From: Pseudomonas helmanticensis
GTDB lineage: Bacteria > Pseudomonadota > Gammaproteobacteria > Pseudomonadales > Pseudomonadaceae
Assembly (NCBI RefSeq): GCF_900182985.1
Contig: NZ_FXUY01000001.1
Location: 3,224,001 to 3,288,000 of the forward strand
Reading direction: 5' to 3'
DNA length: 64,000 nucleotides
The notes under the pieces are model-generated. The model saw only the letters and a list, made by a program, of their open reading frames with translations. It was not told the DNA's origin and searched no databases. The translations under genes were made by a program, and so were the position numbers. Below, one piece after another: positions 1 through 8,319 of the stretch. The first letter of the stretch is position 1. Every line of letters starts with the position of its first letter.

Positions 1-38
1 CCACTACCCATGGCGCAGGGATTCGCTTATCCTTTTCG

Positions 39-54
39 CTGTATATGGATACAG
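39..54. promoter_or_regulatory. LexA box (SOS operator) upstream of yebG
   Basis: The 16-mer CTGTATATGGATACAG fits the gammaproteobacterial LexA consensus CTG-N10-CAG with an almost palindromic AT core. It lies 44 bases before the yebG start, which is where a LexA repressor site is expected. Confidence 0.9.
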
Positions 55-97
55 TAGTCGTCAAGACAACTTAATGTGAAGGCATGTGAGGTGGTGA

Positions 98-433
98 ATG
101 GCCGTCGAAGTGGTATACCGCAGCAGCCGAGATCTGGAGCGCTTGTTCATGGATAAAGCCGAAGCTGACCGTCATGACAAAATGCTCGAGCTGGCCGAAT
201 ATCTGGCCGATGTCCTGCAAAAAGCCGTTCCGTCCCTGACTGAACAGCAAGTGGAAGAAGCCGGGATCTACATGGCGAAGAACCGCGATGTGTTTGCCCG
301 CGCGTTCAAGAGCCAGCCTGACGCGCTGTCGGAGCTGCTCAATGCACCGGCAGAGCCTGTCGAGAATGTTGAAGCTGCAGACTCTGCTGAAGCGCCGGCG
401 AAGCCAGCCAAAGCAGCAAAGGCCCCGAAGTAA
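98..433 (+). CDS. yebG: YebG-family SOS-inducible protein
   Basis: A small (111 aa) protein whose first ~75 residues match the YebG family (start MAVEVVYRSSRDLE, then MAKNRDVFARAFK). The C-terminal ~35 residues are a low-complexity Ala/Pro/Lys/Glu tail. YebG is a LexA-controlled DNA-damage-inducible protein of unclear biochemical role. A GAGGTGG ribosome site lies just before the ATG and a near-perfect LexA box sits upstream, so damage control is well supported from sequence. The low-complexity tail is common in Pseudomonas homologues and probably disordered. Confidence 0.93.
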   Translation: MAVEVVYRSSRDLERLFMDKAEADRHDKMLELAEYLADVLQKAVPSLTEQQVEEAGIYMAKNRDVFARAFKSQPDALSELLNAPAEPVENVEAADSAEAPAKPAKAAKAPK

Positions 434-442
434 TCAACAAAG

Positions 443-480
443 GATCGCAGCCCCTGTAGGAGCTGCCGAAGGCTGCGATC
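443..480. repeat. P. fluorescens-type intergenic palindrome
   Basis: The inverted arms GATCGCAGCC and GGCTGCGATC flank the core TGTAGGAGCTGCCGAAGG. The same core recurs at least six more times in this window (for example 18.65, 28.6, 33.4, 41.1 and 62.0 kb). It lies between yebG and the convergent dehydrogenase gene and may act as a transcription barrier. Confidence 0.85.
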
Positions 481-495
481 TTTTGATCTTCCCCG

Positions 496-1515
496 TCACC
501 GATACAAAACCCGCTCTGCCAACTCGTCCGCCACCCGCGCCGGCGAACGCTTCTCCGCCTGCGCATGCGCAAACACCTCGGTCAACCGCGAACTGATCTT
601 CGACAGATGCGCGGTAATCGTCGTCAATTCCTCGCCACGATGTTTCAACGACACATAAATCAGCCCACCGGCATTGATCACATAATCCGGCGCATAGAGA
701 ATCCCGCGCCGCTCCAGCTGATCAGCCACGTCCAGGTGCGTCAGTTGATTGTTCGCTGATCCCGCCACCGCTGAACAGCGCAGTTGCGTAACCGTATGAC
801 TGTTCAACACCCCACCCAGACCGCACGGCGCAAGAATGTCGCAAGGCGTACTGAGCAGCGCGTCGTTGGCGATCGGATGTGCGTTGAGTTGTTCCATCGC
901 TAATTGCACTTTGCCGTGGTCGATATCGCTGACCAATAAATCGGCGCCCGCCGCGTGCAGTTGTTCGGCCAGGGCAAAACCGACGTTGCCCAACCCCTGA
1001 ATCGCCACGCGCAAACCTTCGAGGTTATCGCTGCCCAGCCGCGCCATGGCCGTCGCGCGAATACCGGTGAACACGCCCATCGCCGCATGCGGCGCCGGGT
1101 CTCCGGCCGACGTGGTGCTGGTGACATGCTGGGTCTGCTGGGCAATGCAATCCATGTCCACCACGGAAGTGCCGCTGTCGATGGCGGTGATGTAGCGGCC
1201 GTCGAGCTGATCGATGCAGCGACCGAACGCTTCAAACAGCGCGCCACGGTTTTCCACATGCGCCGGGCGCACGATCACCGCAACTCCGCCGCCCTGCTCC
1301 AGACCCGCCAAAGCGGCTTTGTAGCTCATGCCCTGAGCGAGGCGAATGGCGTCCTCGACAGCGGATTCGTCATTGGGATAGGCAAGATAACGACATCCGC
1401 CAAGGGCTGGCCCGAGGCGACTGTTATGGATGGCAATGACCGCCTTCAACCCGGACACCGGGTCAACGCTAAGGTGCAGCGATTCCAGGCGAGTGCTTTG
1501 CATGAGAGCAAACAT
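496..1515 (-). CDS. Leu/Glu/Phe/Val dehydrogenase family protein with altered active site
   Basis: A 339-aa protein of the leucine/valine dehydrogenase family. The N-terminal dimerisation and substrate domain carries LGPALGGCR and GMSYKAALAGLEQGGG. A Rossmann NAD-binding domain follows with GLGNVGFALAEQL, and the C-terminal part has the usual APDYVINAGGLIYV. These enzymes oxidatively deaminate branched-chain amino acids. The first substrate-binding Lys (GMSYK) is present. The second Lys, normally in GGGK and considered catalytic, is Val here (GGGVAVIV, codon gtt near 1288). Either activity is lost or changed, or the base calls need checking. A GGGAG ribosome site supports the start. In P. aeruginosa the syntenic gene is annotated ldh. 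Confidence 0.85.
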   Translation of the reverse strand: MFALMQSTRLESLHLSVDPVSGLKAVIAIHNSRLGPALGGCRYLAYPNDESAVEDAIRLAQGMSYKAALAGLEQGGGVAVIVRPAHVENRGALFEAFGRCIDQLDGRYITAIDSGTSVVDMDCIAQQTQHVTSTTSAGDPAPHAAMGVFTGIRATAMARLGSDNLEGLRVAIQGLGNVGFALAEQLHAAGADLLVSDIDHGKVQLAMEQLNAHPIANDALLSTPCDILAPCGLGGVLNSHTVTQLRCSAVAGSANNQLTHLDVADQLERRGILYAPDYVINAGGLIYVSLKHRGEELTTITAHLSKISSRLTEVFAHAQAEKRSPARVADELAERVLYR

Positions 1516-1700
1516 CGTTGGGCTCCCGAATCACTTCTTGTAGAACGCCAGTATAGGCTCGCGCCTGAAAATTGCTGGAGCGCGCCGGAATAAGCGGCGC
1601 TGCTAACGATGGCTTTACGGCATATCTCGCCGCCCTTGCCGCGAGCCACTGGACGAATCTTGCGCACGGGGCTAAAACGAGGCATTCCCCGGAGATTTCA

Positions 1701-2504
1701 ATGAGTCCGCGCCAACGCTTTTTCGAGTGTCTGCACCGTTCACCGCCCGCGCTGCTGGAAGCTGCGCTGTGGATCGCGGCCGAGCATGAGAAAGAGGTTG
1801 ATCCCGCTGCACTCCTGCTGGATTTCAAAGAGCTGCAACAGAAGGTCAGTTACGGCTTGCCCATGCTATCGGTCAGCGAACTGGCGCAGCCGCTGCTGCG
1901 GCGCATGATTGAATTGGGATTCGCTCAGGACGACTTCCTGCCATTGCGCCCACAGGCGGCGTTACTGCATAAAGTCTTGCAGACGCGACGCGGTCAGCCT
2001 TTGGCGCTGGCACTGATTGCTCTGGAACTGGCGCATGGTCTGGAGATTCCGCTGGTCGGGGTCAATTTTCCCGGGCACTTTTTATTGCGCGTACCCGGCG
2101 CGGATCATTTGCTCGATCCTTGCGGCGGTCGACGCCTGTACCCGAATGATTGTCGCGAGCTGTTACAGCGCCAATACGGGCCGAACATGAAGCTCTCCGC
2201 CGAGCACTTGCTGACCGCCTCACCCCAGCAGATGCTCCAGCGCCTGTCGCGCAACCTGCGCCAGTTGCACCTGACGCAGGACGACTTTATTGCCGCGCTG
2301 ATCGACGCCGAACGCGTACTCGAACTGGGCAACGGCGCTGCCGCCGATTACCTGGCGCGGGCCAGTCTGTATCAGCGGCTGGATTGCCCGAATGCCGAAC
2401 GTTTCGACCTTGAGCATGCCCTGCTGCTGAGCGACGACCCGATCCAGCGATTGCGCCTGACCGAACGCCTCGGCCACCTCCCGCCCAACTCCGTGGTCCA
2501 CTGA
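1701..2504 (+). CDS. SirB1-family transglutaminase-like/TPR protein
   Basis: A 267-aa protein beginning MSPRQRFFECLHR, chosen because a GGAG lies 7 bases before this ATG; an upstream in-frame start at 1572 lacks one. It has the SirB1 layout: a transglutaminase-like fold with RRGQPLALALIALELA and VNFPGHFLLRVP, then a C-terminal helical TPR-like part (LGNGAAADYLARASLYQRL). The family is widespread and its biochemical role is uncertain. It is divergent from the dehydrogenase gene. Confidence 0.85.
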   Translation: MSPRQRFFECLHRSPPALLEAALWIAAEHEKEVDPAALLLDFKELQQKVSYGLPMLSVSELAQPLLRRMIELGFAQDDFLPLRPQAALLHKVLQTRRGQPLALALIALELAHGLEIPLVGVNFPGHFLLRVPGADHLLDPCGGRRLYPNDCRELLQRQYGPNMKLSAEHLLTASPQQMLQRLSRNLRQLHLTQDDFIAALIDAERVLELGNGAAADYLARASLYQRLDCPNAERFDLEHALLLSDDPIQRLRLTERLGHLPPNSVVH

Positions 2505-2508
2505 ATAC

Positions 2509-2600
2509 CCTGTGGGAGCTAGCCTGCTAGCGAAGCAGGCGGCTCGGTCTTTCAGTTAAACCGCGTTATCGTTCTTCGCTAGCAGGCTAGCTCCCACAGG
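2509..2600. repeat. Inverted REP pair overlapping the MFS gene 3' end
   Basis: The left arm (2509-2535, core TGTGGGAGCTAGCCTGCTAG) is repeated inverted at 2574-2600. The right arm encodes the last residues of the transporter gene (VGASLLAKN), so the repeat has been read into the protein. Confidence 0.88.
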
Positions 2601-3926
2601 AGATTGCGCTGTGTCGGCAGGCGAACGCACCTGAATGATCAGCAGTGCTGCAATGACAGCCGGAATCGCACAGAAGAAGAAAATCTGCTCCACCGGAATG
2701 TGCATCGCCAGCAGCAGGCTGCCAAACAGCGGCCCGAGAATCGAGCCGAAACGCCCCACGCCCAGCGCCCAACCGGTGCCCGTGGCGCGGACATGCGCCG
2801 GGTAGAAATTACTGGCGAACGCATTCAGCGTCAGTTGCCCGCCGATGATGCAGAAGCCGGCGGCAAACACGCAGGCCACCAGATAACGCGGATTGTCGTG
2901 ATTGAGCCCGAGCAGAATCGTGCACAACGCAGCTCCGGCAAGCACGCCGGATAACAGGCGAACTTTGCGTTTCAAACGGTCGGCGAACCAGGCCATGCAA
3001 ATCGCCCCCAGAGTACCGGCGAACAGAAACATCGACGTCACCAGATTGGCTTCGTTGAGCTTCAGGCCACTTTCCAGCAACAGCGTCGGCAGCCAGCTGA
3101 TCATGAAATACAGCAGGATCAGGCTGACGAAAAACGTCGCCCAGATCAGCAACGTCGGGCGCGCGTAGCCGTTGCGGAACAACTCGACCACAGTCAGTTT
3201 GCTGCCCTGCTCGCGCTCGTTCTGTTCGACGGAGGCAATTGGCGGTTGCCAGTCCGGCAGCATCCGCGCGGTGACTTTGCACAGGCGCGCATACGGTGGC
3301 GCATCACGCAGCAGGCGTGGCAGCGATTCCGGCAGCATCCACCAGAGAAACGGGAACAGCAGCAACGGCGTCACGCCGCCTGCAAGAAACACCGCCTGCC
3401 AGCCGAACTGATCGATGAACCCGGCCGCGACAAAACCACCCGCCGCACCGCCGAAAGAAAAGCCGCAGGCGGCCAGTGTCACCATCAAGGTGCGCAGGCG
3501 CGGCGGCGAATATTCCGACATCAACGCCATCGCGCTGGGCATCGCACCGCCCATGCCGATGCCGCAGATGAAGCGCGCAATCATCAACGTATTCAGCGAA
3601 TCGGCGAACACCATCAGCACTGTGAGGGTGGCGTAGATCAGCACGCAGGCGAGCAGAATCCGGCGTACGCCGAAACGGTCGGCCAATGGCGTTACCACCA
3701 GCGAGCCAATGGTCAGGCCCAACAGGTTGGCGCTGAAAACAGGTCCGAATGCGGCTTTTTCCAGACCCCAGTCCTGCGCCAGTGCCGGGACAACGTAACC
3801 GAGTACCTGCGCGTCATAGCCATCGGTGACGAGCAGCAAGGCGAGCAGGATCAAGAGCAACCACTGATAGCGGGACACAGGACGGGCGTCGAGTGCCGCG
3901 CGGAAGCTGGCAATCTGGTTATGCAT
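2556..3926 (-). CDS. MFS transporter, aromatic acid:H+ symporter (AAHS) type
   Basis: A 456-aa inner-membrane protein with about 12 hydrophobic segments. The motif TDGYDAQVLGYVVPAL in TM1 and the loop GSLVVTPLADRFGVRR are typical of the AAHS branch (PcaK/BenK-like) that imports 4-hydroxybenzoate or related aromatic acids with protons. The central loop carries RLLRDAPPYARLCKV. The last ~15 residues are encoded by a REP element. The homogentisate catabolic operon lies just upstream on the same strand, separated by a repeat, so an aromatic substrate is plausible but unproven. Confidence 0.85.
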   Translation of the reverse strand: MHNQIASFRAALDARPVSRYQWLLLILLALLLVTDGYDAQVLGYVVPALAQDWGLEKAAFGPVFSANLLGLTIGSLVVTPLADRFGVRRILLACVLIYATLTVLMVFADSLNTLMIARFICGIGMGGAMPSAMALMSEYSPPRLRTLMVTLAACGFSFGGAAGGFVAAGFIDQFGWQAVFLAGGVTPLLLFPFLWWMLPESLPRLLRDAPPYARLCKVTARMLPDWQPPIASVEQNEREQGSKLTVVELFRNGYARPTLLIWATFFVSLILLYFMISWLPTLLLESGLKLNEANLVTSMFLFAGTLGAICMAWFADRLKRKVRLLSGVLAGAALCTILLGLNHDNPRYLVACVFAAGFCIIGGQLTLNAFASNFYPAHVRATGTGWALGVGRFGSILGPLFGSLLLAMHIPVEQIFFFCAIPAVIAALLIIQVRSPADTAQSPVGASLLAKNDNAV

Positions 3927-3972
3927 CGCAAGGTACCTGTTTTGTTTTTATGATTTTTTGCTGTGGCAACCG

Positions 3973-4076
3973 GATCGTTCCCACGCTCCGCGTGGGAATG
4001 CCGCCGGGGACGCTCTGCGTCCACTGTGACGCAGAGCGTCACCGGATGCGTTCCCACGCAGAGCGTGGGAACGATC
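3973..4076. repeat. Long intergenic inverted repeat (GATCGTTCCCACGC type)
   Basis: GATCGTTCCCACGCTCCGCG at the left edge pairs with GCGTGGGAACGATC at the right edge. Inner arms (GACGCTCTGCGTC and GACGCAGAGCGTC) form further stems. It fills the gap between maiA and the MFS gene. A related copy is nested inside another repeat near 28.7 kb. Confidence 0.88.
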
Positions 4077-4090
4077 AGTCACAATTTTGG

Positions 4091-4726
4091 TTACGGGGTG
4101 TCAGGTTGATTCGCGGGATGGGCTTTGATGAATGCCGGATGCTCAGCCGCCAATGCAGCAACGCGGCGAATTTTTGGGTACGCCTCCAACGAAACATTGA
4201 ACCGCTCAGCCGCATACAACTGCGCAATCAGATACACATCCGCCACACACGGCCACTCGCCGAAACAGAAACCGCTATCACCAATCAACTGCTCCACCGT
4301 CGCCAACCCCTGGTGGATCCAGTGGCTGATCCACTCCACCACCTGCGGCTCTTCCTGCCCCGACTGGCGCAGACGATTGAGCACACTGACGTTGTGCAGT
4401 GGATGCACATCGCAACCGATCACCGCCGCGACGCCGCGCACATGGGCGCGGGCAACCAGATCTTCCGGCAACAACGGCACCTGTGGATAACGCTCCTCCA
4501 GATACTCGATGATCGCCGGCGACTGAATCAGCAACTCGCCATTATCGGTGCGCAGCGCCGGCACGCGCCCCTGTGGATTGATCGCCAGATACGCCGCTTG
4601 CCGATGCTCGCCACCGGCCGCTGCGATCAGGTTGACCGGCAAGGCCTGATAGTCGAGGCCCTTCAACGCCAGCGCGATGCGCACCCGGTACGACGAGGTC
4701 GAACGGTAGTAGGTATAGAGATCCAT
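4091..4726 (-). CDS. maiA: Maleylacetoacetate isomerase
   Basis: A 211-aa zeta-class glutathione transferase. The thioredoxin-like N-terminal domain has [18 protein letters not shown] and NPQGRVPAL, and the helical C-terminal domain includes CDVHPLHN. It isomerises maleylacetoacetate to fumarylacetoacetate using glutathione, the step between HmgA and FahA. The family signature SSCSxR reads STSSYR here, so the Cys is Ser, while the serines that activate glutathione are kept. It is the last gene of the hmgA-fahA-maiA operon, 12 bases after fahA, with AGGAG before the ATG. Confidence 0.95.
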   Translation of the reverse strand: MDLYTYYRSTSSYRVRIALALKGLDYQALPVNLIAAAGGEHRQAAYLAINPQGRVPALRTDNGELLIQSPAIIEYLEERYPQVPLLPEDLVARAHVRGVAAVIGCDVHPLHNVSVLNRLRQSGQEEPQVVEWISHWIHQGLATVEQLIGDSGFCFGEWPCVADVYLIAQLYAAERFNVSLEAYPKIRRVAALAAEHPAFIKAHPANQPDTP

Positions 4727-4738
4727 GAGCCGCTCCTG

Positions 4739-6043
4739 TCAGCGCGCCGCGAGCACTTTGCCGCGGCATTCGCCGAAACCGATCGAGGCAAAACCGTCAC
4801 GGGCACAACGCGCACGGAGGATGATTTCGTCACCGTCTCCAAGGAATTTACGCACTTCGCCAGACGCCAGTTCGATCGGCTTTTTACCGCCCTCGGTGAT
4901 TTCCAGCAGGCTGCCGAACTGACCGGTTTCCGGGCCGGACAAGGTGCCCGAACCAAACAGGTCACCGGCCTGCAACTGGCAGCCGTTGACGCTGTGATGC
5001 GCAACCATCTGCGCGACGGTCCAGTACATGTAACGGGTATTGCTCAGGGTCAGGCGATGGGCCGGCAGATTTTGCTCGCGCATGGTTTCGGTGAGCAACA
5101 GCACTTCCAGTTCGATGTCGAAGGCACCGCCGTCCTGATCGCGTTTATCGAACAGATACGGCAGCGGCTGCGGATCACCTTCAGGACGCGCCGGTTGCGC
5201 GGTGCGAAACGGCTCCAGCGCCTCTGCCGTGACGACCCATGGCGAGACGCTGGTGATGAAACTCTTCGACAGGAACGGCCCCAGTGGCTGGTATTCCCAA
5301 GCCTGGATATCGCGCGCCGACCAGTCGTTGAGCAGACAGAAACCGGCGATGTGATCAGCGGCGTCACCGATGGCGATCGAATCGCCCATCTCGTTGCCCT
5401 GGCCGATCCAGATACCCAGTTCCAGTTCATAGTCCAGACGTGCGCACGGGCCGAAGGTCGGCTCGCTCGCACCCGCTGGCAAGGTCTGACCTTTCGGCCG
5501 ACGTACATCGGTTCCGGAGGCGCGCACGGTAGAGGCGCGACCGTGATAACCGATCGGCACGTGCTTGTAGTTCGGCAGCAGCGGGTTATCCGGGCGGAAC
5601 AGTTTGCCAACGTTTTGCGCGTGTTCGATACCGACGTAGAAGTCGGTGTAATCGCTGATGCGTGCTGGAAGATGCAGTTGGCAATCGGCCGCCAATGGCA
5701 GCAGTTTCGCGCCTTGGGCTTCGATGTTGCCGCGCAGGGTGCTGCCTTCGCTGAACAGTTCCAACAGGCGCGTACGCAGGGCAACACGCGCCTCGCGACC
5801 GAGATCGAAGAACGCGTTCAACTGTCCGCCGTGCATGGCTTCCACTGCACTGCGCGCAGCTCCGTCGAACAGGCCGGCTTCCAGCGCCACTTGCAGATCG
5901 AAGATGTGTTCGCCAATCGCCACGCCTGCACGCGGCGCCGAACCGTTGGTGCTGAACACACCCAACGGCAGGTTCTGCAACGGGAAATCGCTGTGGCCGT
6001 TGGCTGAAGCGACCCAGCTACGGGTGATGGAATTCTGCGTCAT
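4739..6043 (-). CDS. fahA: Fumarylacetoacetase
   Basis: A 434-aa FAH hydrolase. The short N-terminal SH3-like part starts around FPLQNLPLGVFS. The catalytic FAH fold contains YTDFYVGIEHAQNVG, GYHGRASTV, LDYELELGIWIGQGN and NDWSARDIQAWEY. It cleaves fumarylacetoacetate to fumarate and acetoacetate, the last step of tyrosine degradation. GGAG lies before the ATG. The gene sits directly after hmgA and before maiA on the same strand. Confidence 0.97.
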   Translation of the reverse strand: MTQNSITRSWVASANGHSDFPLQNLPLGVFSTNGSAPRAGVAIGEHIFDLQVALEAGLFDGAARSAVEAMHGGQLNAFFDLGREARVALRTRLLELFSEGSTLRGNIEAQGAKLLPLAADCQLHLPARISDYTDFYVGIEHAQNVGKLFRPDNPLLPNYKHVPIGYHGRASTVRASGTDVRRPKGQTLPAGASEPTFGPCARLDYELELGIWIGQGNEMGDSIAIGDAADHIAGFCLLNDWSARDIQAWEYQPLGPFLSKSFITSVSPWVVTAEALEPFRTAQPARPEGDPQPLPYLFDKRDQDGGAFDIELEVLLLTETMREQNLPAHRLTLSNTRYMYWTVAQMVAHHSVNGCQLQAGDLFGSGTLSGPETGQFGSLLEITEGGKKPIELASGEVRKFLGDGDEIILRARCARDGFASIGFGECRGKVLAAR

Positions 6044-6046
6044 GGG

Positions 6047-7351
6047 TTATCTCCGGGTCGGGTCGAACGTGGCGGGCAAAGTGGCCCAGCAGGCGTCGTA
6101 AGTAGATTGCAGTTGCGGGCAGTCGAGGGCGAAGCGGCTTGGGCGCAGCACTTGGCTGGTCTCGAACATGAAGGCCATGGTGTTGTCGATCTTTGCCGGT
6201 TTGAGTTCGGCGTTGATCGCTTTGGTGCAGGTCTCACCGTCCGGGCCGTGTGCGCTCATGCAGCTGTGCAGCGAGGCGCCACCGGGCACGAAGCCTTCGG
6301 CCTTGGCGTCGTATTCGCCCTGGATCAGGCCCATGAATTCGTTCATCAGGTTGCGGTGGAACCACGGTGGCCGGAAGGTATTCTCGGCAACCATCCAGCG
6401 CGGCGGGAAGATCACGAAGTCGAGGTTGGCCAGACCATGCACGCTGGTCGGCGAGGTCAGTACAGTAAAGATCGACGGATCCGGATGATCGAAACTCACC
6501 GTACCGATGGTGTTGAAACGGCGCAGATCGTATTTGTACGGCACGTTATTGCCGTGCCAGGCGACCACGTTCAGCGGCGAATGATTGAGTTCGGTGGCCC
6601 ACAACTGGCCGAGAAACTTCTGCACCAGTGTGGTCGGTTGCTGGAGGTTTTCGTAAGCGGCGACCGGGGTCAGGAAGTCGCGCGGATTGGCCAGACCGTT
6701 GCTGCCGATCGGCCCCAGATCCGGCAGGCGCAGCGGCGCGCCATGGTTTTCGGCGACGTAACCACGCGCCTGCGGGTCGAGCAATTCCACGCGGAACTTC
6801 AGCCCGCGCGGCAGCACAGCGATTTCCAGCGGCGCGACCTCCAGCACACCCAACTCGGTGGCGATACGCAGACGGCCAAATTGCGGCACCAGCAGAAGCT
6901 CGCCGTCGGCGTTGAAGAACACCCGTTCCATCGAACGGTTGGCGACGTAGTTGTAGATGCTGATCCCGGCCGGTTTTTCCGCTCCAGAGTTAGCCGCCAT
7001 GCTCACCAGACCGTCAATAAAATCGGTCGGCTCGGCCGGGATTTCCAGCGGATTCCAGCGCAGGCGATTGGGCGTCACTTCACCCAACGGACCGCCCGCC
7101 AATTGACGTTCCAGTTTGACGAAGGCCGGGTGATTGGCCGACGGCTGAATGCGGTACATCCAGGTGCGGCGCGCTTCGCTGCGGGTCATGGTGAACGCAG
7201 TGCCGGAGAACAATTCGGTGTAGAGGCCGTACGGGGCTTTTTGCGGGGAGTTCTGGCCGACGGGCAGCGCGCCGGGCAACGCTTCAGTGCTGAATTCGTT
7301 GCCGAAACCGGACTGATACGCCAGCGCCTGAGCGGTTGAATCGAGGTTCAT
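6047..7351 (-). CDS. hmgA: Homogentisate 1,2-dioxygenase
   Basis: A 434-aa non-heme Fe(II) cupin dioxygenase that opens the homogentisate ring to give maleylacetoacetate. The start [13 protein letters not shown] was chosen because GGAGG lies 6 bases before it; a 20-residue upstream extension lacks such a site. Recognisable blocks are [54 protein letters not shown] (iron-ligand region) and SCMSAHGPD. It is the first gene of the hmgA-fahA-maiA operon, three bases from fahA. Expression is probably controlled by the divergent IclR-type regulator. Confidence 0.97.
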   Translation of the reverse strand: MNLDSTAQALAYQSGFGNEFSTEALPGALPVGQNSPQKAPYGLYTELFSGTAFTMTRSEARRTWMYRIQPSANHPAFVKLERQLAGGPLGEVTPNRLRWNPLEIPAEPTDFIDGLVSMAANSGAEKPAGISIYNYVANRSMERVFFNADGELLLVPQFGRLRIATELGVLEVAPLEIAVLPRGLKFRVELLDPQARGYVAENHGAPLRLPDLGPIGSNGLANPRDFLTPVAAYENLQQPTTLVQKFLGQLWATELNHSPLNVVAWHGNNVPYKYDLRRFNTIGTVSFDHPDPSIFTVLTSPTSVHGLANLDFVIFPPRWMVAENTFRPPWFHRNLMNEFMGLIQGEYDAKAEGFVPGGASLHSCMSAHGPDGETCTKAINAELKPAKIDNTMAFMFETSQVLRPSRFALDCPQLQSTYDACWATLPATFDPTRR

Positions 7352-7437
7352 GGAGCCTCCTGAACAGGGAGTCGGCAGTGGCCCATCGCTCTGGCTCAGA
7401 GGTTTCGGCACGCCGGGGTTGTTATTATCGTAATTCG

Positions 7438-7454
7438 ATTACGCATAACGTAAT
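7438..7454. promoter_or_regulatory. 17-bp palindromic operator, probable HmgR site
   Basis: ATTACGCATAACGTAAT is a perfect palindrome with 6-bp arms and a 5-base spacer, located between hmgA and hmgR. A second, imperfect palindrome overlaps it (CGTAATTCGATTACG, 7429-7443). From memory, HmgR of P. putida recognises a 17-bp palindrome in this intergenic position, released by homogentisate. Confidence 0.75.
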
Positions 7455-7515
7455 TTGCTCGCTATCCAGCGTCAAGCTATAAAGACGCCCATTCGTATCG
7501 GAACCCGGCCGCACC

Positions 7516-8298
7516 ATGGAAAAAACCAGCGACAGCAACGGCAAACAGAAAGTCCGCTCCGCCGAAGTCGGCACCGACATCCTCAAGGCCCTGGCCGAGT
7601 TGTCGCCATCGACGTCGTTGTCGCGTCTGGCCGAGCATGTGCAGATGCCGGCGAGCAAGGTCCATCGCTATCTGCAGGCATTGATCGCCTCGGGATTTGC
7701 CGAGCAGAACGCCGCCACCAACCATTACGGTCTTGGCCGTGAAGCGTTGCGCGTAGGCCTCGCTGCACTGAACAGTATGGACGTGCTGAAAGTCGCCGCC
7801 CTGCCGCTGGCCGAATTGCGCGACGAACTGAACGAGACCTGCTTTTTGGCGGTATGGGGCAATCAGGGCGCAACCGTGGTGCACATCGAACCGGCGGTGC
7901 GCGCGGTGACGGTGGTGACGCAATTGGGTTCGGTGCTGCCGTTGCTCAGTTCATCGACGGGACTGGTGTTCAGCGCGTATTTGCCGCCTCGGGAAACCGA
8001 TGAGCTGCGCGAACGGGAAATCGCCGTCGCCGATCATCCGCTGAAGGACGACAACGCCTATTCGACGCAGTGCGAACAGATCCGCGCGCGCGGCCTGCAT
8101 CATGTCCACGGCCTGCTGATGCCGGGAGTCGATGCGTTGTCGGCGCCAGTATTCAATGCCGTCGGCCAGATCGCAGCGGTACTGACAATTGTCGGCCCGA
8201 CCTCGTTGTTTCACGCTGACGAAAATGGCCCTGCTGCCCAGCGTTTGCTCGCGGCAACGCGCGCGGTGAGCTGGCGCATGGGTTATGACGCAGGCTGA
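7516..8298 (+). CDS. hmgR: IclR-family regulator of the homogentisate operon
   Basis: A 260-aa IclR protein. The N-terminal winged helix spans about residues 15-75 (TDILKALAELSPSTSLSRLAEHVQMPASKVHR is broken here across the helix-turn-helix). The C-terminal effector domain has LSSSTGLVFSAYLPP and a C-terminal ASAPVFN-like block (LSAPVFNAVGQIAAVLTIVG). It is divergent from hmgA-fahA-maiA with a shared 164-bp region holding the palindromic operator. Known HmgR proteins repress these genes and respond to homogentisate; the assignment rests on family plus position. Confidence 0.9.
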   Translation: MEKTSDSNGKQKVRSAEVGTDILKALAELSPSTSLSRLAEHVQMPASKVHRYLQALIASGFAEQNAATNHYGLGREALRVGLAALNSMDVLKVAALPLAELRDELNETCFLAVWGNQGATVVHIEPAVRAVTVVTQLGSVLPLLSSSTGLVFSAYLPPRETDELREREIAVADHPLKDDNAYSTQCEQIRARGLHHVHGLLMPGVDALSAPVFNAVGQIAAVLTIVGPTSLFHADENGPAAQRLLAATRAVSWRMGYDAG

Positions 8299-8319
8299 TT
8301 GACCTCGACGCCAACCTCG

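Noticed and set aside
3893..6007. 704-codon open frame on the plus strand
   Set aside because: It runs antisense to fahA and maiA, both of which carry clear family motifs. The protein is an Arg/Gln/His-rich frame shadow with no domain.
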